Assembly: GCF_001937065.1 (NCBI RefSeq)
Contig: NZ_MOWR01000005.1
Coordinates: 62,001 to 126,000 of the forward strand
Origin: Streptococcus sp. 'caviae'
Lineage (GTDB): Bacteria; Bacillota; Bacilli; Lactobacillales; Streptococcaceae
Length of the DNA stretch: 64,000 nt
Reading direction: 5' to 3'
A model generated the notes under the pieces. It ran no database searches. It saw only the letters and a program-made list of their open reading frames with translations, and was not told the origin of the DNA. Below are positions 18,894 through 30,124 of the stretch, piece by piece. A program made the position numbers and the translations under genes. Positions within the stretch are counted from its first letter, which is position 1; each line of letters opens with the position of its first letter.

Positions 18894-20046
18894 TGAATTT
18901 CTCTATGTCAGGCAGAACTATCTCCTGCCGGATACTGTCAGCTTGATGCGCTTTTATTTGCCCGTTATCGGCAGTGACGCTGCGGCTCTTTATCAGTATT
19001 TTATCAGCTTTTTTGATAATGGTGAAAAAAGGCATAAATTTAGCGAGATTCTTAATCATACGCAGTTTGGTATGACCCGTTTTGAAGAGTCTCTGTCTAT
19101 TTTGACAGCTATGGATCTGTTGGCTTTTTATGAGAAAGACGGCCTCTACTATGTCAAATTGCTGGCGCCTTTAACTGCCGAAGCCTTTTGTAAAAATGCT
19201 GTTTACCGCAATCTTTTAGAACAAAAGATCGGTCAGGTTGCTTTAGAATATCTGGAGCTGGATGTTCCCAAGGACGCTAGGGATCTGTCCAAACAGTTTT
19301 CTGACGTTTTTGGGCAGACTGAGCAGCCTCAGCCGCAGGAAACAGTTAAAAGCAAAACAGATTTTGATTTAGACAGTTTTAAACATCTGATGGCTAGAGA
19401 CGGCCTGCAGTTTGCTGATGAACAGACAGATGCTGTAGCCTTATATGTGATTTCTGAAAAGTACAAACTGACCTGGTATGAAACCTATCTTTTGGCAAAA
19501 GAGACGGCCAGTCAGCATAAGATTTCCACCAAGCGCATGCAGCTGAAAAAAGAGCAGATCAAGCATGGTGATACGGCCAGTCAATTTTCTAAGGAAGAGC
19601 AAATTATTATTCATGAAGCCAAGTCTGACAGGCCTGAGGTTTTTCTGGCTAAGATAAAGAAGGCGCGGCATGCAGCGATTACAGCAGATGAACGAAAATT
19701 GCTGGCTGATTTAGCAGAAATGAGCTTTTTGGACGAAGTGATCAATGTTATGGTTTTATATACCGTCTCCAAAACCAATTCGGCCAATCTCAATAAGCGC
19801 TATTTGATGAAAATTGCCAATGATTTTGCCTATCAAAAGGTTGTTTCTGCAGAGCAGGCGGTTGAAAAAATGCGTGCCTTTGCTGAACGCAAGACGAGCC
19901 AGAATCAAGGAAAAACGAAGGCAAAGAGCAATGTTCCCGAGTGGAGCAATCAGGACTATAAAAATGAGACAACAGCAGATGAGCAGGCGCGTTTAGACGA
20001 AATTAAACGTCAGACGCTTGCCAGATTGAGAAAGGATGGTGAGTAG
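18880..20046 (+). CDS. dnaB: Replication initiation/restart protein DnaB (DnaD-like family)
   Basis: A 388-residue Firmicute DnaB-type protein, not the helicase. It carries the N-terminal winged-helix like region ([27 protein letters not shown]) and a C-terminal DnaD-like domain around residues 300-340 ([19 protein letters not shown]). With DnaD and DnaI it loads the replicative helicase at the membrane. Start overlaps nrdR; dnaI starts immediately after the stop. Confidence 0.93.
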   Translation: MKPIDEFLYVRQNYLLPDTVSLMRFYLPVIGSDAAALYQYFISFFDNGEKRHKFSEILNHTQFGMTRFEESLSILTAMDLLAFYEKDGLYYVKLLAPLTAEAFCKNAVYRNLLEQKIGQVALEYLELDVPKDARDLSKQFSDVFGQTEQPQPQETVKSKTDFDLDSFKHLMARDGLQFADEQTDAVALYVISEKYKLTWYETYLLAKETASQHKISTKRMQLKKEQIKHGDTASQFSKEEQIIIHEAKSDRPEVFLAKIKKARHAAITADERKLLADLAEMSFLDEVINVMVLYTVSKTNSANLNKRYLMKIANDFAYQKVVSAEQAVEKMRAFAERKTSQNQGKTKAKSNVPEWSNQDYKNETTADEQARLDEIKRQTLARLRKDGE

Positions 20047-20949
20047 ATGGAAAAGATTGGGAAAACCCTAGCTAAAAAGAATCATCAAAAGCACTATGAT
20101 ACTGAAAAAATGATGCAGACTATTTTAGCAGATCAAGATATTGCTGATTTTATCACTGCTCATCATTTGACTCAGGAGCAGATCAAGCTCAGTCTGCCTA
20201 AATTTAATCAGTACTTGATAGAGCGCGATCGTTTTAAAAATCGCGATGCAGCTTATGTGGCTAAGGGTTATCAGCCAATTTTGGCTATGAATGAAGGCTA
20301 TGCGGACGTGTCTTATTTAGAAACCAAGGAGCTTAAAGACTCTCAAAGGAGGCAGGCTGTTTCAGAACGTATCAATGTTATCAGCCTGCCCAGATCCTAT
20401 AAGAATATCTCTTTTGATGATATTAGTCTTGATGATGTCAAGCGTTTGGATGTTTTTAAGATGGTTGCTGATTTTGTCGAAAATTATCCCAGCCCTGAGC
20501 AAAAGGGACTTTATCTCTACGGCGATATGGGAATCGGCAAGTCCTATTTAATGGCAGCCATGGCTCATGAACTCTCAGAGCAAAAGGGCGCTGCGACAAC
20601 GCTTTTGCATTTTCCAAGTTTTACCATTGATGTGAAGAACGCTATCAATACCGGAACTGTCAAAGATGAGATCGATGCCGTCAAAAAGGCTGAAGTTCTG
20701 ATTTTGGATGATATCGGTGCCGAGCAGAGCACTTCCTGGATTCGGGACGAAGTTTTTCAGGTCATTTTACAGTACCGCATGTTAGAGGAATTGCCCACCT
20801 TTTTTACCTCTAACTACAGTTTTAAAGATTTAGAAGCTAAATTGGCCAATATCCGCGGAAGTGACGAAACCTGGCAGGCTAAGCGTGTCATGGAACGGAT
20901 TCGCTATTTGGCTAAAGAAATTCACCTAGAAGGTGAAAACAGAAGATAA
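20047..20949 (+). CDS. dnaI: Primosomal helicase loader DnaI
   Basis: A 300-residue AAA+ ATPase. The N-terminal domain binds helicase; Walker A GDMGIGKSYL is near residue 160 and Walker B VLILDDIGAEQ near residue 220, with sensor residues in FFTSNYSFKDLEAK. Helicase loader acting with DnaB. Its start codon follows the dnaB stop directly, so the genes are translationally coupled. Confidence 0.95.
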   Translation: MEKIGKTLAKKNHQKHYDTEKMMQTILADQDIADFITAHHLTQEQIKLSLPKFNQYLIERDRFKNRDAAYVAKGYQPILAMNEGYADVSYLETKELKDSQRRQAVSERINVISLPRSYKNISFDDISLDDVKRLDVFKMVADFVENYPSPEQKGLYLYGDMGIGKSYLMAAMAHELSEQKGAATTLLHFPSFTIDVKNAINTGTVKDEIDAVKKAEVLILDDIGAEQSTSWIRDEVFQVILQYRMLEELPTFFTSNYSFKDLEAKLANIRGSDETWQAKRVMERIRYLAKEIHLEGENRR

Positions 20950-20961
20950 GAAGGAGCAGTA

Positions 20962-22272
20962 ATGGCTTTACCAACCGTAGCGATTGTCGGCCGTCCCAAT
21001 GTCGGCAAGTCGACGCTTTTTAACCGTATAGCCGGTGAACGTATTTCCATCGTTGAAGATGTTGAAGGAGTGACGAGAGACCGCATCTATGCAAGTGCTG
21101 AGTGGCTCAACCGCAAGTTTTCTTTGATTGATACAGGCGGTATTGATGATGTTGATGCGCCGTTTATGGAACAAATCAAGCATCAGGCTGATATTGCCAT
21201 GACAGAGGCTGATGTTATTGTTTTTGTGGTATCTGGCAGAGAAGGAATCACAGATGCTGATGAGTATGTTGCAAGGATTCTCTACCGGACCAACAAGCCT
21301 GTTATCCTAGCTGTCAATAAGGTGGATAATCCTGAGATGCGCAATGACATTTATGACTTTTATTCGCTTGGTTTGGGAGACCCTTATCCTGTTTCATCTG
21401 TCCATGGACTTGGAACCGGAGACGTGCTGGATGCTATTGTGCAAAACCTTCCGACGAAACTCGAAGAAGACAATCCTGATGTGATAAAATTCAGTCTGAT
21501 CGGCCGTCCCAATGTTGGTAAATCCAGTCTTATTAATGCTATTTTAGGGGAAGAGCGCGTGATTGCGAGCCCCCTTGCCGGTACCACACGCGATGCTGTT
21601 GATACGCATTTTACAGACAGCCAAGGTCAGGAATTTATCATGATCGATACGGCCGGTATGCGCAAGTCCGGAAAGGTTTACGAAAATGCGGAAAAATATT
21701 CTGTCATGCGAGCCATGCGCGCTATTGAACGTTCTGATATTGTACTTATGGTTATCAATGCGGAAGAGGGAATTCGTGAGTATGACAAGCGCATAGCCGG
21801 TTTTGCTCATGAAGCCGGCAAAGGTATCATCCTCGTTGTCAATAAGTGGGATACGGTTAAAAAGGACAATCGTACAGTTGCCCAGTGGGAAGCTGATATA
21901 AGAGATAATTTCCAATATATCACTTATGCACCGATTATTTTTGTCTCGGCTTTAACCAAGCAGCGTTTAAATAAGCTGCCGGATATGATTAAGCAGATCA
22001 GCCAGAGTCAAAATACGCGAATTCCGTCGGCAGTTCTCAATGATGTCATCATGGATGCTGTTGCTGTTAATCCAACCCCAACCGATAAAGGCAGACGGCT
22101 TAAAATATTCTATGCAACACAGGTTTCTGTTAAGCCGCCAACGTTTATCATTTTTGTCAATGAAGAAGAGCTGATGCATTTTTCTTATCTGCGTTTCTTA
22201 GAAAATCAAATTCGTCAGGCCTTTGTTTTTGAAGGAACTCCTATCCGTTTGATCGCCCGAAAACGTAAGTAG
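20962..22272 (+). CDS. der: Ribosome biogenesis GTPase Der (EngA)
   Basis: A 436-residue protein with two tandem G domains and a KH-like C-terminus. G1 motifs are [13 protein letters not shown] near residue 9 and [13 protein letters not shown] near residue 181; G3 motifs are DTGGI and DTAGM; G4 motifs are NKVD and NKWD. It is needed for 50S subunit maturation. Last gene of the nrdR-dnaB-dnaI-der run; 12 bases separate it from dnaI. Confidence 0.97.
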   Translation: MALPTVAIVGRPNVGKSTLFNRIAGERISIVEDVEGVTRDRIYASAEWLNRKFSLIDTGGIDDVDAPFMEQIKHQADIAMTEADVIVFVVSGREGITDADEYVARILYRTNKPVILAVNKVDNPEMRNDIYDFYSLGLGDPYPVSSVHGLGTGDVLDAIVQNLPTKLEEDNPDVIKFSLIGRPNVGKSSLINAILGEERVIASPLAGTTRDAVDTHFTDSQGQEFIMIDTAGMRKSGKVYENAEKYSVMRAMRAIERSDIVLMVINAEEGIREYDKRIAGFAHEAGKGIILVVNKWDTVKKDNRTVAQWEADIRDNFQYITYAPIIFVSALTKQRLNKLPDMIKQISQSQNTRIPSAVLNDVIMDAVAVNPTPTDKGRRLKIFYATQVSVKPPTFIIFVNEEELMHFSYLRFLENQIRQAFVFEGTPIRLIARKRK

Positions 22273-22456
22273 ATGCTGGCAACAGTTTAGGCGGCTTAAA
22301 GAAGGTCTATAGTGGCAATAGCATTGCGAATCTGTCAACTAGTGGACTGGTCTTGTCTGGAGCGTGTATGACCGCTTAGTGTATAATCATACCTATTCCC
22401 AAAGAATGTAGCGTTGAGGGTTACCCTGAAAATACCTGTTCTCTAAAGGAGAAAAA

Positions 22457-23077
22457 ATGCCATTTATCAAAGACTATTTAACCTATCAGGGGTTTAAATA
22501 TATAAAACCTGAAAAGGCAGGCCCTTTGGCAGCTGAAATGAAGGAGCTGAAAGCTTTAGGTCAAGCTGCGCGTGCTGAATTTACCGAGATAGCTAAGACT
22601 CTGGAACCTAAAGTTGCGCCGTTTCAGATGACTCGCGTCAGCAATTGGGCCAATCAGGCTCAGATTGCCAGACCTCATTTTTGGTGCTACTTCAAGCAGC
22701 CCCAAGACAGTCAGGATGATGTTGGCCTTGCTATTCGCCTTTACGGGCAAGAGGAGGCTTATGGTATTTCAGTTGAGGTCAGTTTTGTCGAGCGTAAAAA
22801 ATCAGAAACGACACTCCTTAAGCAGCATAAGATTTTAGACTTACCGATTGCTGAACCGCTTTACTATTTTGCTCAGGAAAACGGCCTCAGTCACCGCCTT
22901 GCGGGAACTGAGGACAATCGTCAGAATTTGCGGGAGAAAATTGTAAGCGGCCAGGTTCGAAAAGTTTTGGTCAAGTACGACATTCCTTTATCAGAAGAAT
23001 TAGATCTAAACATACTGACAGATCAGTTGGCTCAGGGATTTGATAAACTAATGCCTTATTATCAAGCTGCCAAATAG
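22457..23077 (+). CDS. Conserved hypothetical protein
   Basis: A 206-residue soluble protein with no signal peptide. It starts MPFIKDYLTYQGFKYIKP after AAAGGAG and contains an aromatic-rich middle (RPHFWCYFKQP, AIRLYGQEEAYGISVEV) and YDIPLSEELD near the end. The general layout is reminiscent of the HI_0552-type family sometimes labelled as a bacterial G6PD-like protein, but I am not sure of this and infer no activity. Chromosomal composition like its neighbours; it lies at the left edge of the accessory block. Confidence 0.6.
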   Translation: MPFIKDYLTYQGFKYIKPEKAGPLAAEMKELKALGQAARAEFTEIAKTLEPKVAPFQMTRVSNWANQAQIARPHFWCYFKQPQDSQDDVGLAIRLYGQEEAYGISVEVSFVERKKSETTLLKQHKILDLPIAEPLYYFAQENGLSHRLAGTEDNRQNLREKIVSGQVRKVLVKYDIPLSEELDLNILTDQLAQGFDKLMPYYQAAK

Positions 23078-23134
23078 GAAATGTTATAACTTAATTGATC
23101 GGATGAAAAAACAGCCTGATTTCCTTCTAAACCT

Positions 23135-23315
23135 TGAACTGCACCCTAAAAGTTAGACAGAGAATCTAACAAATGGGGTGCTTTTTTTATGAAATTAAGT
23201 TATGATGATAAATTAAGAATATATGAGCTAAGAAAAAATGGGGTGTCTTGTTCCCAACTTAGTCAACAGTATGATATTCAGGTTTCTAATTTCAAATACA
23301 TGGTAAAACTCATTG
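23135..23315 (+). mobile_element. IS3-family insertion sequence remnant (left end and orfA start)
   Basis: The left end starts TGAACTGCACCCTAAAAGT, typical of IS3-family elements in streptococci, followed by a ribosome site and the first about 42 codons of orfA (from 23189). The translated helix-turn-helix MKLSYDDKLRIYELRKNG then YDIQVSNFKYMVKLID matches IS3 OrfA proteins; after that the similarity stops. orfB and the right end are missing, so it cannot move by itself. Confidence 0.8.
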
Positions 23316-23381
23316 ATAACATACCTGCTTTCCTTACTGTCATAAATCTGTCTAAAAAATCGAAAAGAATTGGAGCGAATG

Positions 23382-23412
23382 TCGTGAACGACCCCAAATA
23401 TGTCGTGAATGG
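23382..23412 (-). promoter_or_regulatory. Leftward LytTR/ComE-type box (orphaned)
   Basis: On the + strand TCGTGAACG at 23382 and TCGTGAATGG at 23403 repeat with a 21-base period. On the minus strand these are CGTTCACGA and CCATTCACGA, the same half-sites as the rightward box. The box points to the left, where only the IS remnant is found. No strong minus-strand -10 is evident at the matching distance. Confidence 0.6.
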
Positions 23413-23443
23413 ATATTTTTTGAGAAATCAAGAGTCATTTTTT

Positions 23444-23475
23444 CCCATTCACGACATATTTGATACCATTTACGA
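23444..23475 (+). promoter_or_regulatory. Rightward LytTR/ComE-type box of the bacteriocin operon
   Basis: CCCATTCACGA (23444-23454) and ACCATTTACGA (23465-23475) are direct repeats with a 21-base period, about two helical turns. The second copy fits the S. mutans ComE consensus (reverse complement of TCBTAAAYSGT). The box ends 30 bases before a TATACT -10 box at 23506, the geometry of LytTR-activated bacteriocin promoters. Confidence 0.75.
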
Positions 23476-23505
23476 CAATGACCACACAAACGCATCAAAA
23501 TAAGG

Positions 23506-23511
23506 TATACT
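23506..23511 (+). promoter_or_regulatory. -10 box of the bacteriocin promoter
   Basis: TATACT lies 30 bases after the direct repeats and 54 bases before the first bacteriocin ATG. The -35 region is poor, consistent with activator dependence. Confidence 0.65.
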
Positions 23512-23565
23512 ATAGGTGTTTCTTGGCCAAGGAACAAGATCAAAAAATGAAAACGGAGTTTTGTT

Positions 23566-23745
23566 ATGAATACAATGGCATTTGAACAATTTGAAGCAAT
23601 GGATAATCAAGCACTCGCTGCTGTTGAGGGTGGATTTTCGGATTGTGCAACGGGTATTCTTGGAACAGGCGGACTTGGAGCAGTCGGAGGCCCTTGGGGA
23701 ATAGTTGGTGGAGCAATGGTCGGAGCAGCAGCTTTTTGCTTTTAG
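23566..23745 (+). CDS. CipB/NlmC-like class II bacteriocin precursor
   Basis: A 59-residue precursor. The leader MNTMAFEQFEAMDNQALAAV ends in a double glycine (EGG) at residues 22-23, the cut site of ABC peptidase-transporters. The 36-residue mature peptide is Gly/Ala-rich with several GxxxG-type spacings and two Cys, at mature positions 4 and 35, likely disulfide-linked. The leader is very close to that of S. mutans CipB (mutacin V), as I recall it, which occupies the same chromosomal interval. CGGAG precedes the ATG. Confidence 0.9.
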   Translation: MNTMAFEQFEAMDNQALAAVEGGFSDCATGILGTGGLGAVGGPWGIVGGAMVGAAAFCF

Positions 23746-23788
23746 TAAACCTGATTGAAAATATAGAATATATGTTTGGAGGTAAGTT

Positions 23789-23989
23789 ATGAATAATTCT
23801 ATTTTAGAACAATTTGAAGAGCTAGATGTAAAGACTTTATCTGATATTAGAGGTAGTGGGTATGGTGTTCAATGCATTTTAGGTACTGCTGGAGGTACTA
23901 TTATGGGTGGTGCACTTTTTGGTCCGGGTGGAGCTGCTGCTGGCTTTGCAGGTGGCAGTACAGCTTTTTGTTACGATACTGTCAGTTAA
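23789..23989 (+). CDS. Second bacteriocin-like precursor with atypical GS leader end
   Basis: A 66-residue precursor read from the same transcript, 43 bases after the first, with a strong GGAGG site. The leader MNNSILEQFEELDVKTLSDI ends in RGS rather than GG, which some double-glycine peptidases accept. The mature part has Cys near each end with a 31-residue Gly/Ala-rich stretch between, parallel to the first peptide. Two related peptides in tandem may form a two-peptide bacteriocin; that is inference. Confidence 0.85.
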   Translation: MNNSILEQFEELDVKTLSDIRGSGYGVQCILGTAGGTIMGGALFGPGGAAAGFAGGSTAFCYDTVS

Positions 23990-24011
23990 TTATACTATTT
24001 GGGTTAGTAAT

Positions 24012-24176
24012 ATGAAAAAATATTTAGTCATTCCTTGTCTATTGATAATCCTATTTTTAGGGATTGGGGTTCTTGTAACGTCAAGTAATATGTTGCAGAT
24101 GGCATTTGCCATTAGTGGTATGCTGCTGGTTTTATTGGGCATTTTTAAAGAGTATGGCAAGGCGGACAAAAAATAG
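24012..24176 (+). CDS. Small membrane protein, putative bacteriocin immunity
   Basis: A 54-residue protein starting MKKYLVIPCLLIILFLGIG, with two membrane segments and a charged tail (KEYGKADKK). It follows the two bacteriocin genes by 22 bases. Position and topology suggest immunity, but I see no recognised immunity family. Its ribosome site (TTTGGGTTAG) is weak, so it may depend on coupling to the upstream gene. Confidence 0.65.
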   Translation: MKKYLVIPCLLIILFLGIGVLVTSSNMLQMAFAISGMLLVLLGIFKEYGKADKK

Positions 24177-24253
24177 GTTGCTGTCTTGAAGATTTTGAGA
24201 TGAATGACGATTATGGAGAGTTAAGTTCCTTGAAAGGTTCCTTTGTTATCGCC

Positions 24254-25834
<1,581 letters not shown>

Positions 25835-25849
25835 TAATATATTTATCTG

Positions 25850-25889
25850 GACTCCTGTCAGCTGTCACGTTGACAGGAGCCATTTTTTG
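25850..25889 (+). terminator. glpK terminator
   Basis: CTCCTGTCA (25852-25860) pairs perfectly with TGACAGGAG (25871-25879), followed by six T. Confidence 0.85.
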
Positions 25890-25924
25890 TCTTTTCTTTT
25901 AGTTAAAAAATTTTGGAACGAAAC

Positions 25925-25960
25925 AAAAAAGTCCTCAGAAAATGCTTTTCAAGGACCTTT
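25925..25960 (-). terminator. Terminator of the leftward membrane-protein gene
   Basis: Read on the minus strand, AGGTCCT pairs with AGGAC/TT and is followed by a T run (A run at 25925-25930 on the + strand). Confidence 0.65.
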
Positions 25961-25997
25961 ATTTGAAGTTTATTTTACAGCTATGATTGTTAGTTAA

Positions 25998-26354
25998 TCA
26001 ACCTTTCCTCTTGTTTATCCATCTGACAATTCCGGCAACTAATAATACTGTTATTAATCCCAGAGCGATAATAACAACCGTAGAATTTACTACAGTAGGT
26101 AAAGTATCAATTCTATTGATTAAACGTATAGCAGAAAGGATAGCGAGAAGAAGCAGTGCAGAAGATTCAATCCTGATAAGTGATGTCATCCCATTGTCAA
26201 TTGCCCACAAAAAGCCTGGAAAGCAAACTAATGTAATCGCTATTACAAATAGATTTGATAATTTCTCCTCACCATTGTTAATCACTGTCATCATAAGAAT
26301 GTTTGATATGATGATAATTGCTGTACAAATGATAAAAGAACTTTTTCTTCTCAC
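25998..26354 (-). CDS. Four-helix membrane protein, putative bacteriocin immunity
   Basis: A 118-residue hydrophobic protein with four predicted membrane segments (SSFIICTAIIIISNILMM; LFVIAITLVCFPGFLWAI; ALLLLAILSAIRLI; TVVIIALGLITVLLVAGIV). I use the GTG at 26354 with TTGAGGTGG just before it; a further GTG at 26363 lies in that ribosome site. It sits directly downstream of a decayed bacteriocin gene on the same strand, which suggests an immunity role. I do not recognise the family. Confidence 0.55.
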   Translation of the reverse strand: MRRKSSFIICTAIIIISNILMMTVINNGEEKLSNLFVIAITLVCFPGFLWAIDNGMTSLIRIESSALLLLAILSAIRLINRIDTLPTVVNSTVVIIALGLITVLLVAGIVRWINKRKG

Positions 26355-26371
26355 GATAACCACCTCAAAAT

Positions 26372-26590
26372 CTAGCTTGCTTTAACAAATACCGAGATTA
26401 GGCTGCTAGAACCATAACCAAGGGATACATCTGAAGCTGCACAAGTAGCAAGGTATGCTGCTCTTACTTCCCAACCAATCGGACCTCTAGCCATGGCAAA
26501 CAGCCCTAGTTGCAGCACCCTAAGCCACAGCAGCAAAACTACAATCTCAATTAGCCCTGCCTTTTATATTAGCAGCAGGTTCTTAACCTA
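26372..26590 (-). pseudogene. Decayed bacteriocin precursor
   Basis: On the minus strand a leader-like end E-P-A-A-N-I-K-G-R is followed by a stop and D-C-S-F-A-A-V-A; after a frame change come G-P-I-G-W-E-V-R-A-A-Y-L-A-T-C and a stop at 26372. The leader end, the two Cys and the Gly/Ala residues echo the intact peptides at 23566 and 23789. Multiple stops and a frameshift mean it is not expressed as a bacteriocin. Confidence 0.55.
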
Positions 26591-26600
26591 TTAATACATG

Positions 26601-26799
26601 TTCATTTTAGGCTGGTTTTATAAAAAAATCAAGGGCAAGCAGGATTTGCCACCTATATTTAATTTTTTTGACAGCTTTAGCGGGGCTTTTAGATTAATCG
26701 CAAGGATTCTAAAATAGAGCTTACTAAGAAACACTAGAGTGCCTCTCAAGTGCACTCTAGTTGTATGTAGTAAAAGCAACTCATTAGCTATGGCTGCGT
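26601..26799. other. serS downstream region
   Basis: No gene seen. A perfect 9-bp hairpin CTAGAGTGC (26734-26742) with GCACTCTAG (26752-26760) probably ends the serS transcript on the minus strand, although only a short T run follows. Confidence 0.5.
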
Positions 26800-28276
<1,477 letters not shown>

Positions 28277-28282
28277 GTTTTC

Positions 28283-28311
28283 ATTATACAGGATTTAACA
28301 TAGAATGTAAA
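28283..28311 (-). promoter_or_regulatory. serS promoter
   Basis: On the minus strand: TTTACA (28311-28306), 17-base spacer, TATAAT (28288-28283). Confidence 0.7.
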
Positions 28312-28413
28312 TATGGGAGATGGGAATTCTCTTGTTCAGAATCATTAATTTTGTGAAATTGCCTTAACAAAATATCTCAAATTTGAAACATTTTTCCGAT
28401 TGCCTGCTTCCTG

Positions 28414-28422
28414 TGTTAAAAT
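28414..28422 (+). promoter_or_regulatory. Extended -10 nine bases before the acyltransferase ATG
   Basis: TGT then TAAAAT (28417-28422) ends nine bases before the ATG at 28432, with no ribosome site between. The mRNA would have almost no leader. Confidence 0.5.
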
Positions 28423-28431
28423 AGTAAAACG

Positions 28432-29514
28432 ATGAAAGAAAAGATTAGAGAAAAAAGACCTTCACACTATAATTCTGGAATCGATTTTCTTCGTATTTTT
28501 GCCATGTTTATGATTGTTGTCACCCATGTTTTGGGAAAGGGCGGCATTCGCTCAACTGTAGAGGAGGATTTTGATCCTTATTATTTTGTGACCTGGAGCA
28601 TTCAGGTGCTGGCTTACAGTGCTGTCAACTGTTATGCCTTGATTAGCGGCTATGTGGGTGCTCATTCACGCTATCGCTATTCGAAATGCCTTTCTTTATG
28701 GCTGCAGGTGTTCTTTTATACAATTGCCTTTACCGGCATCTTTACGGTTTTGCAAAAACCGGTAACCTACCGCGACTGGATTGAGGCCTTCTTTCCTATT
28801 ATCACAGGACAGTACTGGTATGTGACCGCTTATTTCGGACTTTTGATTTTCATGCCTATTTTAAATATAGCTTTAAACAGGCTGCGAACAAAAGATTTAA
28901 AGCATATTGTCATTCTGGCCATTGTCTTTTTTTCTGTGCTTCCGGTTTTGTTTAATACCAAGGTGGATGAATTTTCTTTTGCCAAGGGTTTTAGTATGAA
29001 TTGGCTGATTGTTCTGTATATCATTGGAGCTTACTTGCAGCGGCTTGATTTGAAAAAATTATTCAGCCGCAGACTGATCCTTTTGATTGCTCTGACAGCT
29101 ATGGCTGCAACGTTGACTGCTAAACTGCTCATCGGCGATATTTGGTATTGGTACACTTCACCGACTCTTCTTTGTGAAGCCTTAGCTATTTTTATCTTCT
29201 TTGCAACCTTAGATATCAAGAAAGACAGCCGCTTTTTCAAATTAATTAGGGTGCTGGCTCCGACAACACTGGGAGTTTACCTGTTTCACCTTAACCCTTT
29301 AATGGTTCGCTTTTTCTTAGAGGATGAGTTTGAATCATTTGTTACAGCACCTATCTGGCTCTTTCCTTTTCTGATTTTGGGAACGGCTTTTCTTATCTAT
29401 GTAGTCTCTACCGTAGTTGAAATGCTGAGAATAAAGCTGTTTGATTGGCTGAATCTGAAGCAAGTGATTATGAAAGTAGACAGCTGGCTGCCTTTTGGAG
29501 ACTATGAAAACTAA
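28432..29514 (+). CDS. Acyltransferase-3 family membrane protein
   Basis: A 360-residue protein with about ten membrane segments. The family start is visible as NSGIDFLRIFAMFMIVVTHVLG (His near residue 36 in the first helix is the conserved catalytic residue), then CYALISGYVG and TTLGVYLFHLNPL. Members O-acylate cell-surface glycans or similar carbohydrates. It stands alone with its own terminator; the acceptor is unknown. No Shine-Dalgarno sequence precedes the ATG. Confidence 0.88.
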   Translation: MKEKIREKRPSHYNSGIDFLRIFAMFMIVVTHVLGKGGIRSTVEEDFDPYYFVTWSIQVLAYSAVNCYALISGYVGAHSRYRYSKCLSLWLQVFFYTIAFTGIFTVLQKPVTYRDWIEAFFPIITGQYWYVTAYFGLLIFMPILNIALNRLRTKDLKHIVILAIVFFSVLPVLFNTKVDEFSFAKGFSMNWLIVLYIIGAYLQRLDLKKLFSRRLILLIALTAMAATLTAKLLIGDIWYWYTSPTLLCEALAIFIFFATLDIKKDSRFFKLIRVLAPTTLGVYLFHLNPLMVRFFLEDEFESFVTAPIWLFPFLILGTAFLIYVVSTVVEMLRIKLFDWLNLKQVIMKVDSWLPFGDYEN

Positions 29515-29516
29515 AA

Positions 29517-29552
29517 AAATGCTGCAGACATTATTGTGTCTCAGCATTTTTT
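29517..29552. terminator. Bidirectional terminator between acyltransferase and manO
   Basis: AAAATGCTG pairs with CAGCATTTTTT, with an inner AGACA/TGTCT stem. It serves the converging genes on both sides. Confidence 0.85.
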
Positions 29553-29587
29553 AATGGGTTTATTTATCAAATGAATAGCTTTGCTGT

Positions 29588-29965
29588 TTAAGGCTTAGCT
29601 GCTTTATGTTTTCTGCTAAAACGCGAAGCAATTTTTTGAATGAGGCTGGGGTACCTCAAAACCTTGTCGTTACCAATATGTTCACGGGCTATTTTTAAAA
29701 TTTTGCCTGAATCCGATGATGCAAAGAGAAATTTTCCCTGATCAGTAACGATTTCAAAATGGCGGCTGACCTTTTTCCGGCTGACGTTAGCGCCCATTTC
29801 AATGATGCTGCCCCAAGGAATCTGAATGAAATGTTCAACGTTTGCATCATTGTAAAATTCAAACCCGCGGTCGCCCAGAAGAAATTTTCCGACCTTGCCG
29901 CCGATACCCAGATAAGAAACGCCCTTACCAGTGTATTCCACTTTTGTATTGATTGATTGTACCAT
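29588..29965 (-). CDS. manO: DUF956 protein, mannose operon accessory (ManO)
   Basis: A 125-residue DUF956 protein found next to mannose-class PTS operons in streptococci and lactococci. It begins MVQSINTKVEYTGKGVSYLG and has a basic C-terminus. Its role is thought regulatory but is not settled. It lies downstream of manN, behind a hairpin that probably reduces read-through, and has its own AGGAG site. Confidence 0.85.
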   Translation of the reverse strand: MVQSINTKVEYTGKGVSYLGIGGKVGKFLLGDRGFEFYNDANVEHFIQIPWGSIIEMGANVSRKKVSRHFEIVTDQGKFLFASSDSGKILKIAREHIGNDKVLRYPSLIQKIASRFSRKHKAAKP

Positions 29966-30073
29966 AACTTACTCCTGAATAATATGTTTTATTATATCAA
30001 AAAAAGAAAGCTTGCGCAGTGTTTTGTGAATAGAATGCTGATTATTATTTTGACATTTCAGCTGAAACTAAAA

Positions 30074-30104
30074 ATACTCTAAAGCCTAATGAACTTTAGA
30101 GTAT
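30074..30104 (-). terminator. Hairpin between manN and manO
   Basis: ATACTCTAAAG (30074-30084) pairs perfectly with CTTTAGAGTAT (30094-30104). On the minus strand a T run follows, so this ends most manLMN transcripts before manO. Confidence 0.8.
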
Positions 30105-30124
30105 CTTGTTATAGTATGTGCTTA

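Larger units (their letters stand above)
23189..23503 (+). pseudogene. Truncated IS3 orfA fused to non-IS sequence
   Basis: The frame stays open for 104 codons, but only the first 42 look like transposase. The remainder (from about 23316) reads through the divergent bacteriocin regulatory region and is low-complexity for a protein, so it is probably not a real gene product. Confidence 0.7.

Noticed and set aside
23316..23503. Reading of the IS orfA frame as a 104-residue protein
   Set aside because: Only the first 42 residues look like transposase; the rest translates the regulatory repeats of the bacteriocin promoter.
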